Below, piece after piece: positions 23,618 to 31,863 of a stretch of DNA of 64,000 nt; within the stretch, counting starts at the first letter, position 1; each line of letters begins with the position of its first letter. The stretch is taken from positions 62,001 through 126,000 of the forward strand of contig QOQU01000001.1 of the NCBI GenBank assembly GCA_003327455.1, in the 5' to 3' direction. Below the pieces are notes generated by a model. It was not told where the DNA came from and ran no database searches. It saw only the letters and a list, made by a program, of their open reading frames with translations. The translations under genes and the position numbers were made by a program. The DNA is from Anaerolineae bacterium. Lineage in GTDB: Bacteria; Chloroflexota; Anaerolineae; Anaerolineales; UBA4823.

Positions 23618-25096
23618 ATGAAGAAAAGAATGACGCGGCGTGAATTTTTGAAGTTAGGGGCATTCGGTAGCGCAGCTCTGGTTGTTGCCCGCTGTGCTCC
23701 AGCGCCTACCCCCACAGCCGCCCCAGGCCAGCCTACCTCACCACCGCCCGCAGAGACTGTTGCTCCGCCGCCCACTGAGACAATGGCTCCCACCCCGGTC
23801 AGCGATGCCACTTACGAAGAGTGGATCAACGTCGTCGCCAGCAACGATCCAATCGAAATCCGCATCGCACACTGGTTCGACCCCAACAATCCCTCTGAGC
23901 ACAACCAGGAGCTAATGGATTGGGCAACAGGGGAATGGAAAAAACGCTATCCCAACGGCAAGATCAACTGGGAGCTCATCGGATGGGGAGAGATCGATCA
24001 AAAGACGGCCGGTTTTGTGATGGCAAACGAGCCGGTGGACATCACCTACAACTGGGGAGGCGCCACCGAGAACTGGTGTAGCGGCGATTTCGTCTTGCCC
24101 CTGGACGGACAAATGCCGAAATGGTGGGTTGATTCGCGCATTCCAGCCACCCTCCAGCCACCCTCAAACGGGCTCTGCAGCGATGGGCGCCTGGTGATGG
24201 CAGCCATGGGCATGGAAAATCAAGCCATGATCGTGCGGGCCGATTTACTGGAAGCGGCCGGCATTGACCCCAACAGCCTCGCTTCCCAGGAAGGGTTCGT
24301 GGCTGCGATGCAAGCCTTAAGCAAACAACCGGGCTTCGAAAAGCCGTATGCCTTCAAGATGGGCGCCGATTGGTCGCTGATGGATTCGATTCTTTTTGCC
24401 TGGCGCGGCAATGACCTGACCTTTGGCGATTTCCGTCCTGATGGCTCGGAGAAGGATGCCTGGGTGCAATCCGCTGAGTTTGTCAAGAAGCTGATGGAAC
24501 TCACCCCCGAAGCAGCTTTGAACTGGACCTGGGCTGAGGTCGAGCAAGCTTACTCAACGGGTCAAATCGCTGCGATGGATCACGGCAACTGGTTCTACAG
24601 CGTTGGCAAAGTGCTGGATGAGGCGGGCACCATCGTCAACGAAAAGGTCACTGGCCTGGTACCTTACCCGTATGGACCTTCCAGCCCCGAAAAGAAGCCT
24701 TTCATTACCTTTAGCCTGACGGGCTTTTATCTCTTGAAGACTTCGCCGGAGAAAAACCGCCGCGCTGCCCTGGACCTGATGGCGATTCTCTCGCAAACCG
24801 AGGCTGCCTGGAAACATCAAGATGGAAGTGTGCCGCCAACTACCGGCTGGACAATCGAAGATCGGCTCAAAGTAGCTTATGACCCCTCCATTGCCTGGTG
24901 GTGGAAGCGCTGGGAAGAGATGAACCAGACCAGCCGCATCGTGCCGTTGACCGGCTTTTTAGCCCGCGATGAGATTACCGGCGCAGCCTATCCGTTGCTG
25001 GTTTCAATGTACCGCAATGAGATCACGCCCGAGCAACTCTATACCCAAATGCGCGAGATTGCGCTGCCGCTTATCGAAGCTGCCAAAAACCAATAG
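23618..25096 (+). CDS. ABC sugar transporter substrate-binding protein (family 1), Tat-type leader
   Basis: 492 aa. The leader has a twin-arginine motif (MTRREFLKLGAFGSAALVVA) and then Cys27 (VARC) with a Pro/Thr-rich linker, as in Chloroflexota binding lipoproteins. The rest is an extracellular solute-binding protein family 1 fold (IRIAHWFDPNNPSEHNQELM...; WTWAEVEQAYSTGQIAAMDH). It should capture a sugar, oligosaccharide or sugar acid for the permeases that follow. The ribosome site AAAGGAGGATGAT precedes the ATG. Confidence 0.85.
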   Translation: MKKRMTRREFLKLGAFGSAALVVARCAPAPTPTAAPGQPTSPPPAETVAPPPTETMAPTPVSDATYEEWINVVASNDPIEIRIAHWFDPNNPSEHNQELMDWATGEWKKRYPNGKINWELIGWGEIDQKTAGFVMANEPVDITYNWGGATENWCSGDFVLPLDGQMPKWWVDSRIPATLQPPSNGLCSDGRLVMAAMGMENQAMIVRADLLEAAGIDPNSLASQEGFVAAMQALSKQPGFEKPYAFKMGADWSLMDSILFAWRGNDLTFGDFRPDGSEKDAWVQSAEFVKKLMELTPEAALNWTWAEVEQAYSTGQIAAMDHGNWFYSVGKVLDEAGTIVNEKVTGLVPYPYGPSSPEKKPFITFSLTGFYLLKTSPEKNRRAALDLMAILSQTEAAWKHQDGSVPPTTGWTIEDRLKVAYDPSIAWWWKRWEEMNQTSRIVPLTGFLARDEITGAAYPLLVSMYRNEITPEQLYTQMREIALPLIEAAKNQ

Positions 25097-25117
25097 GCGT
25101 GGGTTTGATTGAGAGAC

Positions 25118-26068
25118 ATGCTTAAACCCCAGACGATCACCCAGGCCGCACAGGGTTTGCCTGTTAAACGTGGGCTTTTTTCCAGCCGCCTCAAACGCGA
25201 TGAACTTTTCCTGGGATATGCCTTGCTGGTGCCCAGTTTTTTGTTCGTTGGTTTGGTGATCGGTTATCCACTGGTTCGTTCCGCTCAATTGAGCCTGAAT
25301 CGCTTTAAGCTGACGGCAGGGGTCGATTCGGAGCAGTTTTGCGGTTTGTGTAACTTTCAAAATCTGCTCCGCGATCCCTTCCTGGAGGTCTATTTGCGCA
25401 ACCAGGCCATCTGGGTGTTGGGGGCGACCTTTTTACCGATCCTGTTCGCGCTGATCCTGGCTTTGCTGATGGATCGCGAACTGCGCGGGCGCTGGTTCTG
25501 GCGCTCGGTGGTTTTGATCCCATGGATGATGCCGATCGCCACCACCGCCCTGACCTGACGCTGGATCTACGACCGCCAATGGGGATTGCTCAATTACTAC
25601 CTGCGCCAGGTGGGGATTATTTCCGAAAACGTGGGCTTTCTGACCGATAAACTCTGGCTGTGGCCTTCAATCTTGCTGATGGCGATGTGGATGTGGTTTC
25701 CCTACAACTACGTTGCCATCCTGGCTGCCTTGCAAGCCATTCCCAAAGAGATGCGCGAAGCCGCCCGGGTTGATGGCTGTACGTCCTGGAAAGAGGTCTG
25801 GTATATCACCTTGCCCAGCATCCGCCCGGTGCTGAACCTGCTGATCGTGCTGGGCTTGATCTGGTCGATGAACGACTTTACGGCGATCTTTTTGCTCACC
25901 GAAGGCGGTCCGGGCATTGATTCGACCACCCTGGCGCCACTGGTCTATAAAGTTTCCTTTCGATACTACGATTTGGGTAAGGGCGCAGCCATTGGCATGG
26001 TTTTGATGATCATCAGTCTTATTTTCGGGGCAATCTATTTGCAAATGCTCAAGGCGGAGGAGAAATGA
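25118..26068 (+). pseudogene. CUT1 ABC permease (MalF-like) interrupted by an in-frame TGA
   Basis: From ATG 25118 the frame is open to 26068 except for TGA at 25556-25558 (codon 147). Without it the product is about 316 aa with six helices and the EAA loop (AAIPKEMREAARVDGCTSWKEVW). The stop falls in ATTALT-stop-RWIYDRQWG, where family members have Trp, so a single TGG-to-TGA transition explains it; nothing else in the gene is damaged. Either the importer is freshly broken, the base is an assembly error, or low-level readthrough occurs. The 3' end overlaps the next permease by 4 bp. Confidence 0.8.
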
Positions 26069-26922
26069 GCCCACAGCTGCGCATCCTGCGCGTTTTGAGA
26101 GAACAACTCCCGGTTTACGGCGCACTGGTCGCGCTCACGGTTTTCATTGTGGTGCCTTTTCTTTGGCTGTTGACTTCGACGGTGCGCCCGGTGGCAGAGT
26201 TGTATGTTTATCCACCGCGCTGGATTCCTCAAACCTTCACGCTGGTTGCCTATCAGAAGGCGTTTCAAACTTTTGCCAGACCGTTGATCAATTCGGCCGG
26301 GTATGGATTGGTGACAGCGATTTTAACTCTGGTTGTGGCTTGTCCGGCTGCCTACAGTCTGACCCGCCTGAACTATCCGGGCAAGCGGGGGATGACCGGC
26401 ATCTTTTTGTTAACTCAGATGCTCCCCTTTGTCTTATTGCTTTTGCCGTTATATATCATTTATCTGAAGTTAGGTTTATATAATACCCGACTGGGATTGA
26501 TCATCGGCTTTACCGCCCTCACTGTACCGTATTCGGTGCTGTTGTTGCGCAGTTTCTTTGCGGGGTTGCCCATCGAGTTGGAAGAGCAGGCGATGATCGA
26601 TGGATGTACCCGATTGGGGGCGTTGTGGCGCATCGTGTTGCCGCTTTCAACCCCGGTTCTGGTTGCGGTGGTGCTCAGCAGTATTGTCCTGGTCTGGAAT
26701 GATGTCTTATTTACCATCTTTCTGAGCAAGGACCTGGAAGTTCAAACCGCTTCGGTGGCGCTCTACCGCTTCTTTACCGTGCGCTCCGCCTCCGGAGGGG
26801 TTGCGCAAAAAGAAGTCATGCTGGCTGGTGGGGTGATCCTTACCCTGCCGGTCATTGTTTTATTTACCTTTCTGCAGAAATATATTGCCGCCGGCATTAC
26901 CGCCGGGGCGTTGAAAGGGTGA
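26065..26922 (+). CDS. CUT1 ABC transporter permease (MalG-like)
   Basis: 285 aa, six membrane helices, with the EAA-loop motif ELEEQAMIDGCTRLGALWRIVLPL for contact with the ATPase. It begins with ATGA overlap on the preceding permease. No ATP-binding subunit is encoded nearby; as in many CUT1 importers, a shared MsiK/UgpC-type ATPase elsewhere probably serves. Function depends on the interrupted partner permease. Confidence 0.87.
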   Translation: MSPQLRILRVLREQLPVYGALVALTVFIVVPFLWLLTSTVRPVAELYVYPPRWIPQTFTLVAYQKAFQTFARPLINSAGYGLVTAILTLVVACPAAYSLTRLNYPGKRGMTGIFLLTQMLPFVLLLLPLYIIYLKLGLYNTRLGLIIGFTALTVPYSVLLLRSFFAGLPIELEEQAMIDGCTRLGALWRIVLPLSTPVLVAVVLSSIVLVWNDVLFTIFLSKDLEVQTASVALYRFFTVRSASGGVAQKEVMLAGGVILTLPVIVLFTFLQKYIAAGITAGALKG

Positions 26923-26979
26923 AATCTACGGCCCTGAGCAAAAAATGCTTAGCCAGCCATCAAGACAAGGAGTTTCAGG

Positions 26980-27813
26980 ATGTATCGAGAATGGTTTGTC
27001 ACCGAGTACTTTTCTCAGTATGATGAATTCGAGGATTGGGCGAAAGGAGGCAAAACGCGCAGCATCAATATCTATGATAAGTGGATGCTGATCGTCAATC
27101 TCAACTCGCAGGAAGATGCCGAGGTTAACCTCACGTTTTACTATCAGGATGAGCCGCCCAGGGATTTCACTTTTCGGTTAGCTGCCGGCAGACAAGGGCG
27201 TCTGCACTTTTCCGATGAGCCGGATAACCTCGGCACGATTAACCTGCCGCCGGGCTGTGAGCCACGCAAACGCTTTGGTGTGCGGGTGCGCAGTTCGCAA
27301 CCGGTGGTGGTGCAGGCCACCGCGGGCGATCGCATCGGAGAGGAGCGTATCACCAACAGCATGGCCACCTATTTATATCACCCCGGTCCTCTGGGAGAAG
27401 CAGAAAAGACCTGGATGTATGTGGACTGCGTCTATCTGGCTTCTGATCGTTTTCCTCTGGAAGAGCGCGAATGGCTTTCGGTGCTGAATCCGAACCCACA
27501 GACGGCGCATTGCACGGTGACTTTTATCCCCGGCGGCGATGTAGATGTCGGTTCGCAGGCCTCCAGACCGATCGAGGCTTCGGTGGCAATGGTTCAACAT
27601 ACCTTTGAAGTGCCGGCTGAACGGTTGTTTTCGATTTTGATCTCCGACTGGCAGGATGTTCTCCCCAATCAGCCTTATGCGGTGCGCGTCGATAGCGACC
27701 TGCCCATCACCCTGCAAGGTATCCGCCATATTTTCGAACGCGGCAAATACGAGTTCTCCCGCTGCTGGGCGGTACTGGACGCAATCCCGATCCCGCCGTC
27801 GGTCAGGGGATAG
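26980..27813 (+). CDS. ASRT-like two-domain protein in a sugar operon
   Basis: 277 aa, soluble, no signal peptide. It seems to contain two similar beta-sandwich halves, about 25-125 (MLIVNLNSQEDAEVNLTFYY...RSSQPVVVQ) and about 140-270 (SVLNPNPQTAHCTVTFIPGG...DSDLPITLQ). The NxN-Q/PxxAxVxxxF...PVVVQ pattern recalls the Anabaena sensory rhodopsin transducer (ASRT) superfamily, which has been proposed to bind small molecules and is known near sugar genes. Here it may sense or sequester the imported sugar. The family call is tentative; the protein clearly belongs to this operon by strand and spacing (57 bp after the permease). Confidence 0.5.
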   Translation: MYREWFVTEYFSQYDEFEDWAKGGKTRSINIYDKWMLIVNLNSQEDAEVNLTFYYQDEPPRDFTFRLAAGRQGRLHFSDEPDNLGTINLPPGCEPRKRFGVRVRSSQPVVVQATAGDRIGEERITNSMATYLYHPGPLGEAEKTWMYVDCVYLASDRFPLEEREWLSVLNPNPQTAHCTVTFIPGGDVDVGSQASRPIEASVAMVQHTFEVPAERLFSILISDWQDVLPNQPYAVRVDSDLPITLQGIRHIFERGKYEFSRCWAVLDAIPIPPSVRG

Positions 27814-27824
27814 AAAGGCAACGT

Positions 27825-28565
27825 ATGCAGATGACAATTATTGCCCGGTATTTCGATACCGTCCACCAAGCCCTGCAAAAAGCAGAAGAGACGCAAACGC
27901 CGGTGGTGCAGCAGGCGGCCCAGCTCACTGCGCAACGCCTGATGGCAGGCAATATTCTGCACGTCTTTGGCACCGGTCACAGCCACATCCTTGCCGAAGA
28001 AGTCTTTTTTCGCGCCGGCGGTCTGGTGCAGGTAAACGCCATTTTAGACCCGGCCCTGATGCTTCATCTGAGCGCCTCGAAGAGCACGGATCTGGAACGC
28101 CTGGAGAACTACGCCCGCATCGTCCTGCAGCGCTATGACCTCCGAGAAGGAGATGTTTTTCTGGTGGTCTCCAATTCCGGTCGCAATGCTGTTCCGATTG
28201 AGGCTGCTCTCTACGCCCGTGAGCATGGGTTGCTTGTGATCGCCATGACCTCTGCGACTGCCTATGCGGCCCTGCCATCCCGGCACCCGTCCGGCAAAAA
28301 GCTTACCGATGTTGCCGATATCGTCATCGATACCTGTGTTCCCGAAGGAGACGCTGCGTTGAGTTTACCGGGTCTGGAGCAGCGCTTCGGGCCGCTTTCG
28401 ACCATTCTCGGTTCTGCCTTGATCCAGGCTTACATCTGTGCGATCATTGAAACCATGCTGAAGCATCAGGTCCAGCCCAGGGTCTTGATCAGCGCCAATG
28501 TGGATAGCGGTCAGGATCATTCGGTTTTGTTCCAGGAATATCGGCAGCGCATTCGCCATTTCTAG
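27825..28565 (+). CDS. SIS-domain phosphosugar isomerase or deacylase-like protein
   Basis: 246 aa. SIS fold with the ligand loop FGTGHSHILAEEVFFRAGG near 43-62 and VVSNSGRNAVPIEAALYARE near 112-131, where Ser/Thr residues hold the sugar phosphate. It is of the short, single-domain group often placed beside GntR regulators and ABC sugar importers. Likely an aldose-ketose isomerase or phospho-sugar binding protein. 10 bp before the ROK kinase, so the two may act on the same sugar phosphate. Confidence 0.75.
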   Translation: MQMTIIARYFDTVHQALQKAEETQTPVVQQAAQLTAQRLMAGNILHVFGTGHSHILAEEVFFRAGGLVQVNAILDPALMLHLSASKSTDLERLENYARIVLQRYDLREGDVFLVVSNSGRNAVPIEAALYAREHGLLVIAMTSATAYAALPSRHPSGKKLTDVADIVIDTCVPEGDAALSLPGLEQRFGPLSTILGSALIQAYICAIIETMLKHQVQPRVLISANVDSGQDHSVLFQEYRQRIRHF

Positions 28566-28574
28566 CAGGGAGGC

Positions 28575-29570
28575 ATGAGCGGCAGACAAACCTCTCTCTG
28601 CGCCATAGGTTTGGATTTAGGTGGCAGCGGCCTCAAAGGAGGCATTGTCAATCAGCAGGGGACACTGCTCAAGCTCAAGCAGGTTTCCAGCCCGGTGCAT
28701 GCCCGGCCGCAGCAGATCGCTGAAGTCCTGGCAGGCTTGCTGCGCGCCTTAGCCGAAGAAGCCCGCGCTGAAGGCTGGCAACTGGTGGGAGTCGGGCTTT
28801 CTTCGACCCTGGATGTTGATCCGCAAAGCGGCTGTTTTCTGCCGCCTCATTTTGCCCATCTGGAAAGGTGGCAGGGCTATCCGATCGCGCAGTATTTGCA
28901 GGATGCGATTGGGCTGCCCGTCCTGGTAGAAAACGATGGTCCGATGAGCGCCTGGGGGGAATATCTGAGGGGGGCGGGGAGAGGCTATGAGAGCCTGGTG
29001 ATGGTAACCCTGGGGAGTGGCGTCGGAGGCGGCGTTGTTTTAGAGGGCGAGCGCCTGCCAGATACACTGGGTCGAGCAGCTTACTTCGGTCACCTGTGCA
29101 TTGATCAAAATGGCCTGGACTGTCCCTGTGGTCGGCGGGGTTGTTGGGAGATGTATGTCTCGGCAACCGCGCTGGAACAGCGCGCAGCTGAGGCGGTTGC
29201 CGCCGCTTTGCATTCTACCCGTTTGGGAAAGCGCCCCACTGCCCGGCAAATCGTTGCAGCAGCTCAAGAGGGCGATGATCTGGCGATCCGCCTTTTGCGT
29301 GAACATGCCGCTTATCTGGCAGTGGGCTTGACCGATTTAGCCAATCTCTTTGCGCCGCCTCTGATCGTCATCGGCGGCGGTTTATCCCTGGCTGGAGAAT
29401 TGCTCCTGGCGCCCGCCCGCCAACAAATGAACGCTCAACGCTTACCCATCCGAACCGAAATCATTGTCTTGCCTTCTCAATTACCCTTCGAAGCCGGTCT
29501 GCTTGGCGCGGCTTTACTCTCTTTAGAGCGATTTGGAGGTGTTCATGTCCGAGACAACAACCAGCCCTGA
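28575..29570 (+). CDS. ROK-family sugar kinase
   Basis: 331 aa. The phosphate loop is IGLDLGGSGLKGGIVN at 11-26. The ROK zinc site is CPCGRRGCWEMYVS near 184-197, preceded by the metal-ligand histidine in FGHLCID. The catalytic Asp lies in LVENDGPMSAWGE. ROK kinases phosphorylate glucose, N-acetylmannosamine, N-acetylglucosamine or fructose; the zinc motif argues for a true kinase and not a ROK repressor (no helix-turn-helix). With the adjacent SIS protein it probably traps and isomerises the imported sugar. Confidence 0.85.
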   Translation: MSGRQTSLCAIGLDLGGSGLKGGIVNQQGTLLKLKQVSSPVHARPQQIAEVLAGLLRALAEEARAEGWQLVGVGLSSTLDVDPQSGCFLPPHFAHLERWQGYPIAQYLQDAIGLPVLVENDGPMSAWGEYLRGAGRGYESLVMVTLGSGVGGGVVLEGERLPDTLGRAAYFGHLCIDQNGLDCPCGRRGCWEMYVSATALEQRAAEAVAAALHSTRLGKRPTARQIVAAAQEGDDLAIRLLREHAAYLAVGLTDLANLFAPPLIVIGGGLSLAGELLLAPARQQMNAQRLPIRTEIIVLPSQLPFEAGLLGAALLSLERFGGVHVRDNNQP

Positions 29571-30039
29571 TTCTGCTTTGCCGATCAAAGGCCCCTTTAC
29601 TCCCGAAAAGCTGCGCGACTTCCTTGCGCGCCCGCTCATTGCCCGCTTTGCAACCGTTACCAAAAAGGGGAAACCGCACGTTGTCCCGGTATGGTTTGAA
29701 TGGGATGGGACGCATTTGTGGGTGACCCTGGACCGCCGTTCGCAGAAATACCGCAATCTGGTTGCCAATCCTTATTGTGCCGTCACCATTGATGAAACCT
29801 GGGGAGGCTTGCGCTTTATCGGGGCAATCTTTGAAGGTAAGGTGGAACTGATTGATCAACCCGAGGATTGGGCGCGCGACTTCGTACGCAGGGTTTACAC
29901 CCGCTATATGGGCGAGGAAGGTTTATGCGCCCGCACCATCCAGCGCATGATCAACGAAGGGCAGCATGTGGTAGCCAAGATCACGCCCGAGAAAATTCTC
30001 ACCTGGGACGACACTGCGGGCCCGGCGCCGGTGGGGTAG
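29545..30039 (+). CDS. Pyridoxamine-phosphate-oxidase-like (flavin/F420) protein
   Basis: 164 aa from ATG 29545, which has GGAGGT 5 nt upstream inside the 3' end of the ROK gene (26 bp overlap); the TTG four codons earlier is unlikely. Split-barrel FMN-binding fold: RFATVTKKGKPHVVPVWFEW, LWVTLDRRSQKYRNLVANPY, and GAIFEGKVELIDQPEDW. Such PPOX-class proteins bind FMN, F420 or haem and often have uncertain substrates. Its link to the sugar operon is by coupling only. Confidence 0.75.
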   Translation: MSETTTSPDSALPIKGPFTPEKLRDFLARPLIARFATVTKKGKPHVVPVWFEWDGTHLWVTLDRRSQKYRNLVANPYCAVTIDETWGGLRFIGAIFEGKVELIDQPEDWARDFVRRVYTRYMGEEGLCARTIQRMINEGQHVVAKITPEKILTWDDTAGPAPVG

Positions 30040-30118
30040 AAAAACACACCCTGCTTTCTCAATCTTTCTCGATCTTTGCCGATAACGAGGATAGCAAAAC
30101 GCTTGAGGTGCGCGGCGG

Positions 30119-30853
30119 ATGCAGGTGCAGGTCTCAACCCTTCATTTTTCTCAGGCGGGAGCGCTGCTCTCAGCCTCTTGGGGTGCGGCTGGAGAGAAAC
30201 AGGCTTCTCCGCAGGAAAGCGCGCCGCTCGCGCTCTCTGAGGTCAGCCAGCTCACCTTGCGCCAGGGTTGGAGTGAAGTGCAATTCTCCGCCCAATCCAG
30301 CCGCCTGGCTTTCCGCCGCGATGGCAGCCTTGCCCTGGTGGTTCAGAGCAGTTCTTCGTTCACCGCCCGAAGCCAGGAGACGTTACTGGAAGTCCATCTG
30401 CCTGCCTCGCTCCTGGGCGAAGGGGTTGAGTTGAAAGAACCGCTGATCCTTGAGTTTGAAGCCTGGGACGAAGCCTTGCATATCCAGGCTTCCCGCCAGA
30501 TTTCGCTGGTCAGACCCACCCGGCGAGTCGAGGAAATCTTATCCGATATATTGGAAGCTGTCCAGGAAGCCTTTCGAGGGAAGGAAGCGAAATCTCTGCG
30601 CCTGTTCTTCGATGAAGAGGCGCTGAAAATCCTCTCTGCGGATGAGAAACTGCGCAGGCTCATTCAGGAATTGCTCAGTCTGGTTCAACTCATCCAGGCA
30701 TTGCGTCAGGAGGAGCAGCCAGACGAAACCTTGTGGGTTACCATCTCCGGCAAGGGAAAGCCGTACTTACAGGTTAGCGAAGAGAAAACGGTGGAGAGCG
30801 AAGCAAGCCGCCTGCGGGTGCGCCTGATCTTTCAGCCCGCCGAAACCGCTTAA
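30119..30853 (+). CDS. Conserved-looking protein of unknown function
   Basis: 244 aa, acidic, no signal peptide or membrane segment. The first half (about 1-125) is predicted beta-rich (ALSEVSQLTLRQGWSEVQFS; LLEVHLPASLLGEGVELKEP). The centre (about 135-205) is strongly helical with heptad-like leucines (VEEILSDILEAVQEAF; LRRLIQELLSLVQLIQALRQ), probably a coiled coil. The last 40 residues are beta again. No family recognised. It follows the PPOX gene by 79 bp and precedes the DMT transporter gene; no clear ribosome site is seen. Confidence 0.55.
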   Translation: MQVQVSTLHFSQAGALLSASWGAAGEKQASPQESAPLALSEVSQLTLRQGWSEVQFSAQSSRLAFRRDGSLALVVQSSSSFTARSQETLLEVHLPASLLGEGVELKEPLILEFEAWDEALHIQASRQISLVRPTRRVEEILSDILEAVQEAFRGKEAKSLRLFFDEEALKILSADEKLRRLIQELLSLVQLIQALRQEEQPDETLWVTISGKGKPYLQVSEEKTVESEASRLRVRLIFQPAETA

Positions 30854-30894
30854 TTCCCTCAACTGCAAACCAAACCGGGTATAATCCCCATGCT

Positions 30895-31863
30895 ATGGAA
30901 AAAACCGTTCTCTCCACGGCTGCCGACCCTGCCCGCCTGGCGAAGGGGTATCTGATCTGTGTTGCGGCAACCATCTCCTGGGCGTTTACCGGCATCCTCA
31001 TTCGCTATCTGACCGTCAATTACCAGCTTTCCCCTCTCACGCTTTCCTTCTGGCGCGATGTCTTTGTAGTTTTCGGCTTGGTGGTGATCTTTGCGCTGGG
31101 CAACCGTTCGCTCCTTGCTCCTGGCAAGAGGCGTTTGCCCTATTTTGCGCTCTACGGCGTAGTGGTTACGCTGTTCAATGGTTTATGGTCGTTTTCGGTG
31201 GCTTTGAACGGCGCGGCGGCAGCCACGGTCCTGGCATATAGTTCGGCGGCTTTTACGGCTTTGCTTGCCTGGCGGCTGTTCCGCGAGCCGTTGACTCCGA
31301 TCAAAATCCTGGCGGTCTCTCTGGGGCTGGCAGGCTGTGTGCTGGTAGCCGGGGCGTATGACGCAACAGCCTGGGCGCTCAATCCCTTTGGCATCCTGAC
31401 CGGGCTGTGTTCGGGTTTGATTTTCGCCGTCTATAGCTTGATGGGCAAGTTCACCGCCAATCGAGGCATCAACTCCTGGACGGCGCTGCTCTATTCTTTC
31501 GCTTTCGCTGCCCTTTATTTCCTGCCGCTCAGCCTGCTGGGTGGCTGGCTGGAGGGATACTCACCACCACAAACCCTCTTCTGGCTGGAAAACCGCTGGC
31601 TGGGCTGGCTGGCGCTGTTTGTGTTGGGAGTTGGTCCAACCATCGGAGGATTTGGCTTTTACAGCTTGAGCCTGAACTATCTGCAAGCCAGCATCGCCAA
31701 CCTGATTGCGATGATGGAACCGTTGATTACGGCTGTTTTGGCGTATCTTTTGCTGGGGGAGCGCCTGACCTCGCCGCAACTGCTGGGCGGCGCGATGATT
31801 TTGGGCAGTGTGGTCATCCTGCGTTTGTTTGAGATGCGCTCGACTTCTGTCTCAGTCGCCTGA
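30895..31863 (+). CDS. DMT-superfamily transporter (EamA family)
   Basis: 322 aa with ten hydrophobic segments in two EamA repeats (about 18-150 and 165-312); the second ends with the typical PLITAVLAYLLLGERLTSPQLLGGAMILG. These proteins export metabolites or amino acids across the inner membrane; the substrate is unknown. TATAAT at 30880-30885 lies only 10 bp before the ATG, so the transcript would have almost no leader. Its last 12 bp overlap the convergent polymerase gene. Confidence 0.82.
   Translation: MEKTVLSTAADPARLAKGYLICVAATISWAFTGILIRYLTVNYQLSPLTLSFWRDVFVVFGLVVIFALGNRSLLAPGKRRLPYFALYGVVVTLFNGLWSFSVALNGAAAATVLAYSSAAFTALLAWRLFREPLTPIKILAVSLGLAGCVLVAGAYDATAWALNPFGILTGLCSGLIFAVYSLMGKFTANRGINSWTALLYSFAFAALYFLPLSLLGGWLEGYSPPQTLFWLENRWLGWLALFVLGVGPTIGGFGFYSLSLNYLQASIANLIAMMEPLITAVLAYLLLGERLTSPQLLGGAMILGSVVILRLFEMRSTSVSVA

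Noticed and set aside
25556-25558. UGA read as tryptophan (recoded genetic code)
   Set aside because: Many genes here use TGG for Trp and end in TGA (for example 8838-10097 and the ATGA overlaps), so the code is standard and this TGA is a mutation or error.
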